Origin: Symbiodinium natans | Lineage: Eukaryota > Sar > Dinophyceae > Suessiales > Symbiodiniaceae | NCBI GenBank assembly: GCA_905221605.1 | Contig: CAJNDS010002301.1 | Location: 1,406,692 to 1,470,691 of the forward strand | Direction of reading: 5' to 3' | DNA: 64,000 bases | In this document: piece by piece, positions 49,101 to 63,000 of the stretch | How positions within the stretch are numbered: the stretch's first letter is position 1 | Layout of the letters: the number at the start of each line of letters is the position of its first letter | The notes under the pieces: model-generated | Told to the model about the DNA's origin: nothing | What the model saw: only the letters and a program-made list of their open reading frames with translations | Database searches by the model: none | Program-made: the position numbers and the translations under genes

Positions 49101-52100
49101 CATGGTACTTATTAGCCAATTATATAACCAATTATAACTGTACATATAACCCACTTATAAGCCCCTTAAGTGCCCTTCTATGGTTATATGTTCAGTTGCA
49201 AGTACAGTTGATAATTGGTTAATAAGTGCCATGAACCTCCAAGCAGGTCCTAGTGCAGATCAGCTTGTGTGGAGTGCTGTCGTGCAGTAGCTGCTCTGCC
49301 TAGGATGAGTTGCTGGAGATCCTTTCTCAGACCAAGGAGCATGGAAGGGCATGAAACCCTAAACCCTAAACCCTAAACCCTAAACATGTACTGTGCTGAT
49401 TGAGAGAATGCACCGCCAGTGCAACAACAGGCAGAGGCTCACGTGAGTTTCATGAAAGTGAATAGGCTATAAGGGTATTTAGTGTCTTTAGGGTTTTGTA
49501 TAAGGGTATTTAGTGCTTTTAGGGTTTTGTATAAGGGTATTTAGTGTTTTCGGGTTTTGTATAAGGGTATTTAGTGTGTTTAGGGTTTTGGGGGTCTTAA
49601 GGGTTTGTACGATTTAATTACGGTTTAGCTAGCTCGCTGCGTAGCTAGCTGTTGGTCTAGGAGTCTTTGTGATCCACAACATCAGCCGCCCTCGGTGCCG
49701 CGCGTTCCCTGAGCAGTGAATAGCCGTTCTTAAATATTTGTTCCTCCAAGACTCCACCGGGGCTCGTAATCTAAAATTTAGCAGTGGCAAGGTCTAGCTG
49801 CATTTGCAGACATCGAAACCATAGCGCGAAACCCTAAACCCACCCTGAGCCCCAAACCCTAAACCCTAAACCCTAAGCCTTACTCGCGCTTGCCCTTGAA
49901 GGACCCACTTCGGGTGCAGCCCTTCCTATCCAAGGCACGCCTTGCGTTGAGCGTTGGGTTTCGGGTGCCTGGGGCACAGGGTTGTATAGGGTATATGAGG
50001 GTATCGGGGTGGGTCCCCATACTAAGGGACCATGTAACTAGTCTGAGACACTCTTACCTCAGTGGAGCCTCTTCGGAACCCCATCAAGCAGAGAAGGGCA
50101 CCCTGACACGCTGTGCGTCTCGCCAAGTCGTGCTGATTTCGTAACATGTGTGTATTTGGGATGTTGTCCCCCCTTATACTACCAGCTCCTTACTCGGGAT
50201 TCTACTAGGGGGTACTATATTCCCTATTATGGAGTGTTCGTATAAGGGGGAGCATCCCAAGCGTGTATTGTTTTGTGGGGTGTGTTTGGGGGACTGTGTT
50301 CATTGATGCAGCCGTTTTGGGTTCCCGCAGTTTGCGGTAGTGTGGCATGGCGCATGGTGCTTCGCCCTTGACCTGCGCCAAGACAGCGTGCTGCTGCTCG
50401 ACTGCGGCTTGGCTGGTCTCAAAGGCTTTGTAGGGTGTAGGGTTTCGGGTAATTCGGTTTTAGGTTTTAAGGTTGTTCTCGCATGACGTAGCGGATATCC
50501 ATTTCAACAAGCATGCCCGGCAGAATGCATGCTATGCGCTGAGTGCGTTGTAGGTAGCTTGTGGCCGGACCAGCACTAAGCGATTCTCTCCTGCTGCTTG
50601 AAGGGCATAGTATACACATTTTCTATATGTATATACTTGCGGTCAGGTATTGAACGTATTTAGGACAGGCAGCCCACAGACCACCCTAGTTTAAAGCAGC
50701 CCACGCATGGCCACTTCAGTCGCAGGCGTCCTCCGAAGCCTCTCCACACGATGTCTCAAGCTTCTAGGGCTTAGGGTTTAGGGCTAGGGTTTAGAAACCT
50801 TCTATAAGATTTAAAATACGGTAGTTCGCCTTCCATGCCGCAGCATGTACACCTTTTGGTTGGTCTTGGGACCTAGAGTACATGAGCCGAGGCCGGCCAC
50901 ATCTTCGGACGTTGCTCAGCGGCCCCACATGGCACACTACGAGCTGCGCCACATGGATGGAAAGCTGAGTCAACCATATGGGGTTTCCGAAGGTGTCGTG
51001 CAGTTGTGCCGGATGCTTTTTCGCACGTCCTCGAGCTCGCTCGCATGGTTCTGTGGCCGAGCATTGCTTCCATGATTTCAGGCGTTGCTGCCTCTGTTTT
51101 GGTTTCGGCCCGGAGGGATTTTTGGGATTCTGAAGAGCTCAAGAATGACATCCCACAATCGTCTGGAGTGTAAGATTCAGGTGTTCTTGCAGAGCCGCTT
51201 GCGGTCAGTTGAACGTGTGCTCAGTCTTTCACTTCGTTTCCGGGCTCAGGATTCCAGACCCCTGGGAGGAGAAGTACCCTAAACTTCATTCTTAGGAGCC
51301 CTTATAAAGGGATCTACTACCCTATACTACTATTGGGTCATGTTTAGCAAGCCTTAAATTAAAGGGATCTACTACCCTATACTACTAGTGGGTCATTTGT
51401 TAGGAACCCTCGAAGGGATATACTCTTTGGAGCCTCCCAAGCGTCTGGGTTGGGATTTTGGCCCAAGGCATTGTCGTGCCAAGCAGCTCGCCAGTGCAGG
51501 CGCCCGGGTGGCTCATGGCGAAGCAGTTGAGGAATTTCAAGACACACTAGGGCCCTGAGTAGGCCCGTATTCCCTTTTTGCGGTTTAGGCTCGCTCATAA
51601 GCCCCTTCAAACCAAATAGGGCACCCTTTGTATTCCTAGGCTACTCTTGGGCCTATAGCACAGTAGCATAGCATCTACAATGAGACACAGGAGTTGTTGG
51701 ATGCGCTGCGTGCTGAGCCCGGGCGCGAGGAGCTGCTTCCAAGGTGGCTGGGGCCGGGTGATAGGTACGATACACCTTGGGGGCCCAAAGTTTTAGCTGA
51801 GACTGCGACAATGTTGGGCTTCGTCCTGAGAGGATGCATCGCGAAATTCGAATGGAATATCGGGTCGCCAATCACCGAGATTGAGTGGACCCTGCAAGGG
51901 AAGATTTCCGATGCTGCGTTACGCGTCTTCTGTATCGGAATACCAGAGGTGTATAGAACAGGCCGGTCCTACAGGTATTCGGCGCGGCTTAGACGAACAA
52001 GTTGGGGAAAGTGAAGCATCGTCTTGAGCCAGTCCGTTGCTGAAGCAGCTGATTGTCGGCATCTGGGCCTTTCGGGGGGCAGAGAGCATACTTGAGGAGT

Positions 52101-54057
52101 TGCCATGTGAGATGGGTTTAGGGTTTAGGCTTTAGCGTTCAGGATTGCAGCCTCCAACATGACCTCAAAGCCATCTGGCAGCAGTGGAATTGCAGCTTTG
52201 TCAAAGAATGTTTGAACGGAAGGCCTTTGGCCAGTATGCTTGCCTGAAACCCTCTGTGCTGCTATAAATCCGAAGTACCCTTCCCTCAACCCCTGTGTTC
52301 AAGACTCGAAGCACCCCATCTGCCAAGAAACAGTAGGGTCTAGGGCTTTTGGTTTAGGGTTTGGGGCTTCAGTGCATTTTTGCAGGGGCCCAGCCCATGT
52401 TACCCTCGGCGTGCCTTGGCAGAGTTGTGCCTCCCAGGCCAGATTTTCAGGTTTCCGGAGTTAGCTTCTGATGAAGTGCGAAGCCAGCACATTCAACAAG
52501 TAGCAAGAGTTTATATTAGTAATAGCATAAGTAGACCATACCAGTACAATTTATAGTATTACATGCACAAACTCACATATTACTGTAATGATAGAGAAGA
52601 ATCGAAAAAAACATAATGTAGTAATAGCAATACTAGTTCTGATAGTTGCCTGTTTCTGATCCATTCAGAGCCGTGTGCCTCGTGAAGCCCAGCAGCACTC
52701 GACATCCGACAGCTTCAGCCCCTGTCCCCCTGCCACACCCGCCCCCCCCCCCCCCCCCGCCACAAGTAGGGTTTAGTGTTAAGGGTTTAGGGTTTAGGGT
52801 TAAGGGCAGGGTCTAGGGCCATTATTCACCTGCTTTTGTGGGATGTAGGTTCCCTTGCCCAATTAATCCCAGAGTTGTACGTCTGTGTCCTAGGGCACAG
52901 GCTAGGCTCCCTCCACTTTGGCTCTGTCAGTTCGAGGAGTTCTGGTGCGGCGATGATGAGGCGACATCTGACTGCACTGGTCGCCAGGATCTGTCAGAGT
53001 AGGAAGCCTTCTGCAAAGGGATCCCTTGTCCTCTTCTTCCCCTCTTTGTAGGATTTAGGGTTGATAGGGTTTAGGGTTGATGGGGTTACAGGGGGAATGT
53101 TTCTGCTGAGGCCGACCAAGTTGACAGAACTCCGCGCCTTGTGCTCGAGCTTCTCGTCGAAGTTGAGGGAATGGGGTTGGGACTGCGGCAATCCTTAAAA
53201 ATTGTAAGCCCTACTGTACAGTATCCCTATAACCCCAAACGCTCAACCCTTCTGAACCGCCATACGAGGTCACCAAAACCTATGCCCTCAGCCCCATAAA
53301 GGCGTTTAAGGAAAGGTCGATCGTAAGATGCCCGGAGTTTTTTGGAAGTCGGGGTACTTTGACATGCTGGTCTGGAAGCCTGCGAGGACCACAGTTCTGT
53401 GGTTCAGGCTATTGGGCTTCCCGAAGCCTAAAACCCCCAAACCCCAAGCCCAAAACCCATTGTAGTTCTGCCGTTCAAGCCCTAAACCCTAAACCCTCAA
53501 CCCTCAACCCTAATTCTAAACCCTAAACCCCAAACCCTAAACCCTAAACCCTAAAACCCCTCAGCCCTGAACCCTAAACCCTAAACCCTTAGACCCTAAA
53601 ACCCCAAAACCCTAACCCTGAAGCCTGGATCCAAGGTTTCGCTCCGATTTCGCTACGGATATCTGGACATGCACGCTCTTGGCGGCGCCGGTCAGCGGCG
53701 CTTCGTACCGGTTTAGGGTTTAGGGTTCAGGGTTCAGGGTTTAGGGTTTAGGGGTACGGTTTAGGGTTTAGGGTTTAGGGTTTAGGGTTTAGGGTTTAGG
53801 GTTTAGGGTTTAGGGTTTAGGGTTTCGGGTTCAAGAGAGTTTGGCATTGCATCTCCTGAGGGTAGCATGGGTTTGTTCTGCGTGGGCCGGTGCTCGACCA
53901 TTGTCTGCATGCCAATGAGGACATCATGCAAAGACATATCAGCTTGTCAGTGTTTCTATATGGCCATTTCTCCCTTGTGATAAGGCGGCCCCTCTTAGGT
54001 AGTGTACCCAACATGGGGACCATCATGTAGAGCACTCACCATATTCTATATATATAT

Positions 54058-54089
<32 letters not shown>

Positions 54090-57000
54090 GTGAGTTTCCG
54101 AAATCAGAGGTACCTTATCGGGGTCCTTATGATAGGGAGATCCGATTCCTGTGGTGTCTAGTTTGGGTGCTCTTATTTTCGTTCACTGTGATCGAGACCT
54201 CCAGGCACAGCAGTGTTGGCGACTAAGAAGTTGTCCAAGAGTAGGGCCGCCTGATTAAGGCATCGTGCACAAACCCTAAAGCCTAAACCCTAAACCCACT
54301 GTTTGGGTGTCTCCAAGTGCTGAGTTGTTGTTTTGAAACACCATAGAGTCTCTCACCCCCAGAACCCGAAACCCTCAACCCTCGAGACAAACCCTAAACC
54401 CTAAAACCTAAACGCCTGAGCGCCCGAAACCCCAAAACCTAAACCCCTACATCCTAACCCTAAACCACCAGCCCTAAACCCCTGAACCCTAAAGCCTAAG
54501 CACCGGAGCCCTCAACTCCCAACCCACTTCCTTGCCGACACCGGACGCTGCGCATACAACTTCCGAGCCCTAAGCCCTCCGGTTTCTCAACGTCGAAGCC
54601 CTAAGCTCTAAACCCTAAACCCTAAACCCCAAACCCTAACCCCCAAACCCTAAACCCTAAACCCTGAACCCTACACCCTAAACCCTAAACCCTTACCCTC
54701 TGATGCCTGTGAGGTGTACTACCTTCCTGTCGATCTCTCCACCTCAGGGCAGCGCTTTCTGGCGAGCCTGCGCCAGAGTGGGCTCCTGGACAAGTCAACG
54801 GAGCCGCCTCTCTCAGGGTTTAGGGTTTAGGGTTTAGGGTTTAGGGTTTAGGGTTTAGGGTTTAGGGTTTAGGGTTTAGGGTGTGGGATAGAGTTTAGGG
54901 TTGGTGTTTCGGGGTTTTGGTGGGGGTTTCGGGGTTTTGGAGCCTTGGTGTTGCCTGGACTCCCGAATCACCCAGATGAATGACATCCCCTCATTTGTTG
55001 CTTTATGGTCATAGGGTTAGGGTGTAGGGGTCTTAGGCTTTACGTGATCTAAGCGCACAGCTTCCCATCAGCACAAGTCGTGCTCAGGGCTTGCGGCTTT
55101 GAATTCAAACAACTTTCCTGCTTGTAGGATTCATCCCTAAGCCCTACAAACCTCTAAACCCTAAGCCCCAAACCCCAAGCCCTAAACCCCAAACCCCAAA
55201 CCTCAAGCCCTAAACCCTAAACCCTAAACCCTAAACCCTAAACCCTAAACCCTAAACCCTAAACCCTAAACCCTAAACCCTAAACCCTAAACCCTAAACC
55301 CTAAACCCTAAACCCTAAACCCTAAACCCTAAACCCTAAACCCTGCCCTTCGGTTTTCAGGAGAACCTCCACGTCTCGATGGGGCGGGAGCAAGAACCTC
55401 CGAAGGTGGAGGCGGCCATCTTTGTCCAGCCCAAAACAGAACCCCTGCAAACCCCAAACCCCGAGGGTTTCGGGTTTTGGGGTTTGGGGTTTAGGGTTTA
55501 GGGTGATTTTAGGCAGGGTATTCGGTTGCCAGGCTAGTAGGCGATTAAGCTATTAGGGTGCCAGGGTATTGCTGTAGGGCCCACTGTAGGGTATTTGGGT
55601 ATGAGGCATCTTTGTGTTCTCCTCCTTCCGTGCCTAGGTTACTCGAAGAACCTGGCTAGATACAATTGGCATGTTCCTTTGGTGGGTGCGCTGTGCAAGG
55701 ATTCTGATGCGCAGTGCGAGTACATCACGCTGCTGAAGCTGGTGTGTGCCTAAGTCGACACTTTTGATGACCACAGCTGCCAGAAACAACAGGCATGAGG
55801 GTATTTTAGGGTATATTTGGGTAGATGAGGGTATATTGGGGTATATTAGGGTATATTCGAGTATCTTAGAGTATATTACGGCATCACCGTTACCCCAACA
55901 ACCCATCACCTCTGAAAGCCTTCCTGATCCCTTGAAAAGATTTCCCAGCAGCATTCCGATCCTCACCCCATACTGGAATCACCCTCTCAGCACCCTTTCA
56001 GAACACTATACGTCGTCACCCGGCTCCTGAACACCCGCATGCCGAAATGTGCTCAAGAAGCATCCTCATACTGGGTCGAAGCAGGGGAACGAGTCTTGTG
56101 CACAAGTTGGCGGTCCACCAAATGGGCCCAAACCCTACAAACCTTGCACCCTCCAAGCCCTAGACCCTCAGGATGGAAAACGGACGCGGAACTTCCTGGA
56201 GGCAGTGGACATTCCACTGGGTCCAGGTCAAACTGCGCCCTGAAGTTTGCTGCGATCTTCGTGGCCCAACGGGGTTCGGTGCTTCCTTCAGAGGGCAGGC
56301 GGATGCTGGCTCCCAGGATCTTCAGAACAAGGAGGAGTCGAGGATGCGTAGACGAAGGGATGCCCAACTCTGCATCGGGGCATCCTACAGCTCATATCAG
56401 GACCAGTTGGGCCTCGGACGTTACCTCGCTGCGCTGCTTTTTGTGCTTGGGGAGCCGCCATGTCACAAGCTAGGCAGCCCGGAGTTCTGGGTTCCCTGAA
56501 TTAAAGCAGCCAACCCCAAAAAAGGTGCCCTTATGACCATATGGTTACAGGGCTACCAAGAAGGAAAGCCCACAGATTCGCTCCCGGGCTTCCGGAGATC
56601 CCAGCACTCCCTGCCCCTGGTGGGACCTTCACAGGGCTGCCGGCAAGTATTGGCCAGATAAACCCTAAACCCGAAACCCTAAACCCTAAACCCCAAACCC
56701 CAAACCCTAAACCCTAAACCCTAAACCCTAAACCCTTAACCCTTAACCCTTAACCCTTAACCCTTAACCCTTAACCCTTAACCCTTAACCTCATCTCACG
56801 CCTTCATGCGCGGGAGAAAAGAAGCGTGCCCTTGAGTCCGGCTTCTGGAAGAACAAAAGCCTCCCAAAGGCCTCCTGCACCGTTCTCGCGTGGAGATTCT
56901 CCTCAGAAAGCCTTTTTGAAACCCGAAACCCGAAACCCTAAACCCTAAACCCTAAACCCTAAACTTAAGCCCCAAACCCGAAATCCTAAACCCTAGATCC

Positions 57001-60000
57001 GAAATGTCACAGTTCCCTGCCAGGTTTTTGAGGCCATGAAGAAGCTCACTTTCACTTCAGAGCTGTCGCGGCCACGGCGCGGAAAAGTTTAATGTCAGCC
57101 CGAGCTCTTACGAGGCCCAACTAGTGCAAGAACCCTGTGTAGTCTGGACGCTGGGCCCAAAAGACACTACATGTATCAGGGTTACATGTATTGGGGTTTA
57201 GGGTTTAGGGTTGATGGCCTCCAAACGGCTGTACTGGTAGCTTCGTTGGGTCGAATAATTCCTTGTAGAAGTCTTGGATCCGGTTAGTGAGAGGGTCTGG
57301 CGTTTAAGAAAACATCGTCCGACAGTTGTGTCTTTGGGGATGTTTCCTGGGACCCACCATATATTGTATATACCTGTTGGTGATGGTAGTAGTGGAGAGT
57401 CAGTTCCACCTTGGTGCCTAGTGGCTTTCGGTTTAGTCTCAGTGCTCTCCATGTTGACCTGACTTCGAAGGCTGTGTCTCATACTTGAAGTCCTGGGGGG
57501 TTAGCTTTGGGATGTCTGAAGCGCACTAGGCTTAGGGTTTTTGAGTTTTTTTCCGGTCAAAAGGTCTGCCACGCAGATGGTGTCGAAGGAAGGTGAGACC
57601 ATCGACTTCGCTGGGCTCTGATTTGGGATGGGGCTTCCTGGTCCTACCAAGTTCATGCCACAGTCAGCTATAGGCAGACCCTGGTAATGAATCTTTTGCA
57701 ACCTTAAACCCTAACCCTAAACCCGATTCCATTCTACTCCTGTTAGTGATGTTACAAGTTCATCATGCAACAGGAGGGCATGGGCAGCACCTGCTCATGG
57801 CCTTCTTGGGAAAGAAGAGACATAGCGGAGTGTACGGAAACCAGAAGATCCCAGGAATCAGAGTATACTGCGTGTATTCGAGTGAATGCTGATGACCGGA
57901 CACACCAGCTCACATGTCTTTAAGAGAATGGGGTGCGCAGATGTGCATGCCTTTGAATAAGATAATCTGCATCTGAGACTGCCTTGAATCTGCTATCCGC
58001 GACGTTTTGTGGGGCAAGCCAAGCCACTTCTGGGTTCAGCAAGGATCTTTAAGCTCGGTACTTGGAATACAACCCCTAAAAACGCTAAACCTCGGCCCTC
58101 ACAAGCCCCAGGGTGCGGGAAGGTGAAACCCAAGCCATACACGAGAGAGAGAGAGAGAGAGAGACTGAGAACCCCAGCCTTAGAAGAAAGTATCCCGCTG
58201 TTCGCGTTCTGCCATCCTCCTCAAGGTCGCTCCCGTCCACACCTCTGGCAAGAACGTCGCATGCTCAACGTTGTTCCGTCCGGGTGGGCTTTGAAGCTTA
58301 GGGCTTTGTGCCATGCAGATGTCGTGCTCACGCCTGCCAGCCAATGCTCTAACCGAGAATGATGCATGAATTCTAAACCTGTAAACCACGTGTATGGCTC
58401 AGGTCGAGACTTGGATGACGGAAGTTGAGAATCAGATGCTGGCAGCTGTGCGCGAGGTGGCTGCATGTCCTCCCCTGGGGTCTAACCTTTCCTGGCCCCT
58501 GCTGCAATGGCCCTCTCAATCTATAGGGTTCTTAAGGGAGGTTATATACCCCCCTTGAACCCCCCTCCCTTAAGAACACTATAAACTCAATGGTGTGTTG
58601 GAGCAGCCGAGCCCCCTTTCTGAACCAACTGTTCCAGCCACACCTTTCCCCCGCGTAGAACTGAAACATGGATGCCAGGCAGGGATGTGCATTAAACACT
58701 TGCATGGGCTGAGGGAAGGAGGGAAACATGGGGTGTCAGGTGATCAAGATTGGCGTCGAGAGCTACATCGAGCTCGAGCGCACTGAATGGGCTTGGCGCT
58801 TGCGGCGTCAACCCTGCAAACTCTGTTTAGGTTGCTGGGCAGGGGTAGCTCCACCCAAAGATGAAGCGAGAGTAACGGTTACTAAGCCCTAAACCCTAAA
58901 CCCTAAACGTAAACCCGAAACCCTAAACCCTAAACCTAAGCCCTGACCCACAAACCCTAAACCCTAAACCGCCGATGGCTTCCTTTGCCGTCCCACGGAG
59001 GTCCTTCGCCAGCCGGGCCAGGTCTGCCTGAATTCCAGCCAGGCGGGGAAGCAGGGTTTAGGGTGTAAGGGTTTAGGGTTTAGGGTTTAGGGTTTAGGGA
59101 AGCCCCCCCCGAAACAAATTGAGTCCTCAAACTTGAAAAAACCCTGCAAAAGAGACTATGTGCGCCGCGTCTAGGGTTCAGGCTCAATAGGGCTCATGAA
59201 GAGAGATTTCGGTGTTTATGCGTAGGGGGCGGGGCTTAGGGCTTATAGGCCTTCATGAATCGGAGTCAGGGCATCGTAGTTGAGATCTTGTGAATACGCA
59301 GCTCGTTTGAAGCTTCTTGCTTACAAAGGCAACGCAAGCAGACCCCAGACCAAGCCCCCCAACCGTCCTGGCAAAGAATCTGGCAATGTAGGATCAAGCA
59401 GTGCAGCCCTGAACCCCGAAATTCTGCAGCCCTAGAGTCTACACCCTGAATCCGAAACTGGCCCTAAACCCTAAACCTCCCCACCCCCCCCCACCCCCAG
59501 CAGAAAGGAAAAAGGAGAAAGCCCTAAAGCCCTGGAGCTGGCACCCTCCGAACCCCTGAGCAAACCCTAACGTCATCAAAGCGCCCCAGTAAGCCCCTAC
59601 TGTTTAGGGTTTAGGGTTAGGGTTTAGGGTTTAGGGTTTAGGGTTTAGGGTTTAGGGTTTAGGGCGACTAAACCAGGTAGGCCCTTGACATCTTTGTTGA
59701 ACATCTTTTCCCTTGCTGGGCCTTGGAGGATCCTAGGTAGGAGGGGTACCCCTGTTACTCCCTAAACCCCGGTTCAGGGTTTAGGCAGTTGAGGGCTAGG
59801 TCAGTTTAGGGTGCAGGGTGGCGAGCTCAGGGTTCAGGGTTTAGGGTTTAGGATCTAGGGCTTAGGGCTTGCCATGTTTGGGGTTGTTTGCCATGCTTCA
59901 TGTTTAGGGTTTAGGGTTTAGGGTTTAGGGTTTAGGGTTTAGGGATGTTTAGCGTTGAGGGAAGCTTACGGGGAAACCTCGCAGGTCCACTGGACGGCCG

Positions 60001-63000
60001 AGGTGGAGGAGGCCATTGGCCAGGCTGCCAGGAACCCAGGTGTGATCGTCCCTAAACCCTAAACCCTAAACCCTAAACCCTAAACCCTAAACCCTAAACC
60101 CTAAACCCTAAACCCTAAACCTTGTGCATTGGGTGCAGGGGCTTGGGGGTCGGAGGTTTGGAGGTTTTCGGTTTTTCGGGTTTTCGGTTTGCGGGTTTTG
60201 CGGGTTTTGGGGTTTTTGGGGTCTTGGGGTCTTGGGGTTTGGGGGATAGGGTTTAGGGGGCCTTAGGGTTCTTGTAGGGTGGGAAAGGGGATTAAGGGCA
60301 GGGCTCGGTTTTAGGGTGTCTTTCGGGATTAAAGGGTGTAGGGCTTTGCGGGGCCTTGGTGGGGTGTGGGAGGATTGTGTGTGTGTGTGTGTGCCTGTGT
60401 CGAGCTGAGCTGTCAGCTGGCAGATGGCAGAGTAGTAGAGGAGAATGAGCGCTGCTTCCGGCTCCAGATTCTTCCTCCTCCTCCTCCTCCTCCTCATCCT
60501 CCTCCATGGTCATGACTGCCATCGTCATGCGTGTGCTTGCTCTGGAGTCTTGTACCCCAATCCCCGAAACTCTGTCCTGCGATGAAGTGATGCAGCTGAT
60601 GTGGGAGTCACTGCACCTCTGCGTAATCCACCTGTCAGCCGCAAGATCCCGATCGGCAACTGCGAAGTCCTCACCCAAATTCGAGGGACTCCTACCCGCC
60701 AAGATGTTGGCACCAAGATGTTGGGATTGATTTGCAAGGTTTGAAGGGTGCTTCATGCTAAACCCGAAACCCTGAACCCTAAACCCGGAACCCTCTGCAG
60801 ATTCATCGTGTTCCAGGCACTGCCCGACTACTTCACAAAGCTGTCGGAACAGTCGGCTCCCCGAGCATTCGTGAGAAAGGGTATAGGGGATTAGGGGTTT
60901 AGGGTTTAGGGTTAGGTAGGAAGTAGAGATGGGTGGGGGTAGTTGTTCTGGTTCCGTCAAGATGTGCTTTATGATCAGGATTTAGGATTTTGATAGGCCA
61001 GCATGATCATTGTTTCTTCACGACGCCTCGCTCCAACCATTGCATGGAGTAGCGCTGAACAATACAGCGGCATGGTCACCATGTCCTCACCAACATCGCC
61101 AGGAAGATATCATCTTGTGCGTAGCAACTAGGTGTTGAGTCCATGAAGTGCAAACTGCTTTCGGAAATACTATCCGAATCCATGTGAGATGGTTTTCTTT
61201 ACTTTACGGCAAGGCATTCTGGTGCCAAGAGCAGGGCCGGGTTGATGAAGCTGAGTGGTAGCCGCAGAGGCAACCTCCCACCCCCCCGACCCCCCATCTT
61301 CCCCTAAACGCGACCCCCTGGGCGAGGAGTTGGGGGGGGGGTGGGGTAACTAGTGGTGCAGGGGCGGAGCAACTCCTCCGCAATCCATGCAGAAGAAAAA
61401 TAAGCCACCACCCAGCCCTAAACCCTTGACCCCTGAACCCCTGAACCCCTGAACCCCTGAACCCCTGAACCCTGAACCCTGAACCCTGAACCCTAAACCC
61501 TAAACCCTAAACCCTAAACCCTAAACCCCAAACCCTAAACCCCAAACCCTAAACCAAACCCTCGTTAGCCTCTCTAGCCGTAAAGGCCCTTAGCCCTAAG
61601 GCCCCAGCACTCCAGCAGACTCTCAGGACCTTCCACTCTCGAGCCCCTTTAGGGCCCCCCTAAGCCCTAAAATCTAAGTCCCACGAACCTAAACCATTTT
61701 AAAGCCCTAAACCCATAAACACTATAAACCCTATTGGCCCTAAGCCCGAAACCCTAAACCCTAAACCCGAAACCCTAAACCTCCCTAAGCCCTATAGACC
61801 CTTTCCTCTGAGGCTCATGGGCCTGGTCAGATTGGTGCGTGGGGACATCTCCAAGCTTCAGTTTGGGGCCCCCAGCGCGGAGAGGGCGACCCTGCTTTCC
61901 TATTCTCAAGGGTTTAGGGTTAGGGTTTAGGGTTCGGGGTTTAGGGTTTCGGGTTTAGGGCATAGGGTTTAGGGTTTGGGGGTTTAGAGTTGAGGGTTTA
62001 GGGTTCAGGGCCTGGAAGCACCGAAAAGCATCCCTTACGTGTTTCTAATTTCGACGCCAGTCTAGACCTGTCTGGGAAATTCGTTTTGAAGCCTAGTTCG
62101 ACATGGTGAGACCGGACATTAAACTCGGGTTGTGGAGAGGGCTCTGAGAACTGCATTCGGGCCTTACCGTTTATTTGGGGGTTCAGGTTTGGGGAAGAAG
62201 GACTTCTAATAATTAGAACAGGGTGTGGGAGGCTATTATAGTATAATTCTAAAGGGACCATAAGGGAATACTATTCGCCTCGGCTTCCTGCCGAGAAGCG
62301 TCTGGAGCAAGCAGGCCCGGATCGGGCCTCCTTCCCCCTGACCCAACCCTTCCGCCGACACATAAAAGTGGGACCCCCCTTACCTGGACCCCTCCAACAC
62401 CTTTAACGTCCTACGACCCCCGGACCTGGACCCTTCCTTTTTTTTGCAGAAACCCTCTTTCCTCCTTTCCTGTCTTGGGCCGGTCCGGCTGCCGAGGCGG
62501 CGCGCGCAAGCGTTTACAATTAGTAATGATTCCGACCCTTATAGTACCTTTTTTGGGGGGGTTCAGGGTTGGGGAAGAAGGACTTCGAAGCTCTTCATGT
62601 CACAAGGAATGTGAGCCTGGTGGTGCGAAGGCGAAGACGGGTGGGTTTCCTTACCTCCTAGGATGTTCAGTTTAGGGTTTAGGGTTTAGGGTTTAGGGTT
62701 TAGGGGTTAGGGGTTAGGGTTTAGGGTTATTCTCTTTCTTCCAGGGTTAGGGGAGGCTTCTGGGCAACCTCGAGCTAGTGTTCTACTCTGCGGCCTGTAG
62801 GTGATTAGGTTCCGTGCGAACCCTTGGGCTACATCAGGGTTTCGGGCTCTAGAAATTCTTGGCAGGGAGCCCTAACCCCTAACCCAAACGTGCCTTGGAA
62901 GGATCCCTGAACCCTAACCCTCAACCCTAAACCCTAAGCCCTCAACCCTCAACCCTAAACCCTCAACCCTTAACCCACTGGAGAGAGAGCCAAGGCGCAT

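Noticed and set aside
60292-60960. 222-codon minus-strand ORF with a Glu run
   Set aside because: The acidic run comes from a CCT repeat; no splice context or recognised domain.
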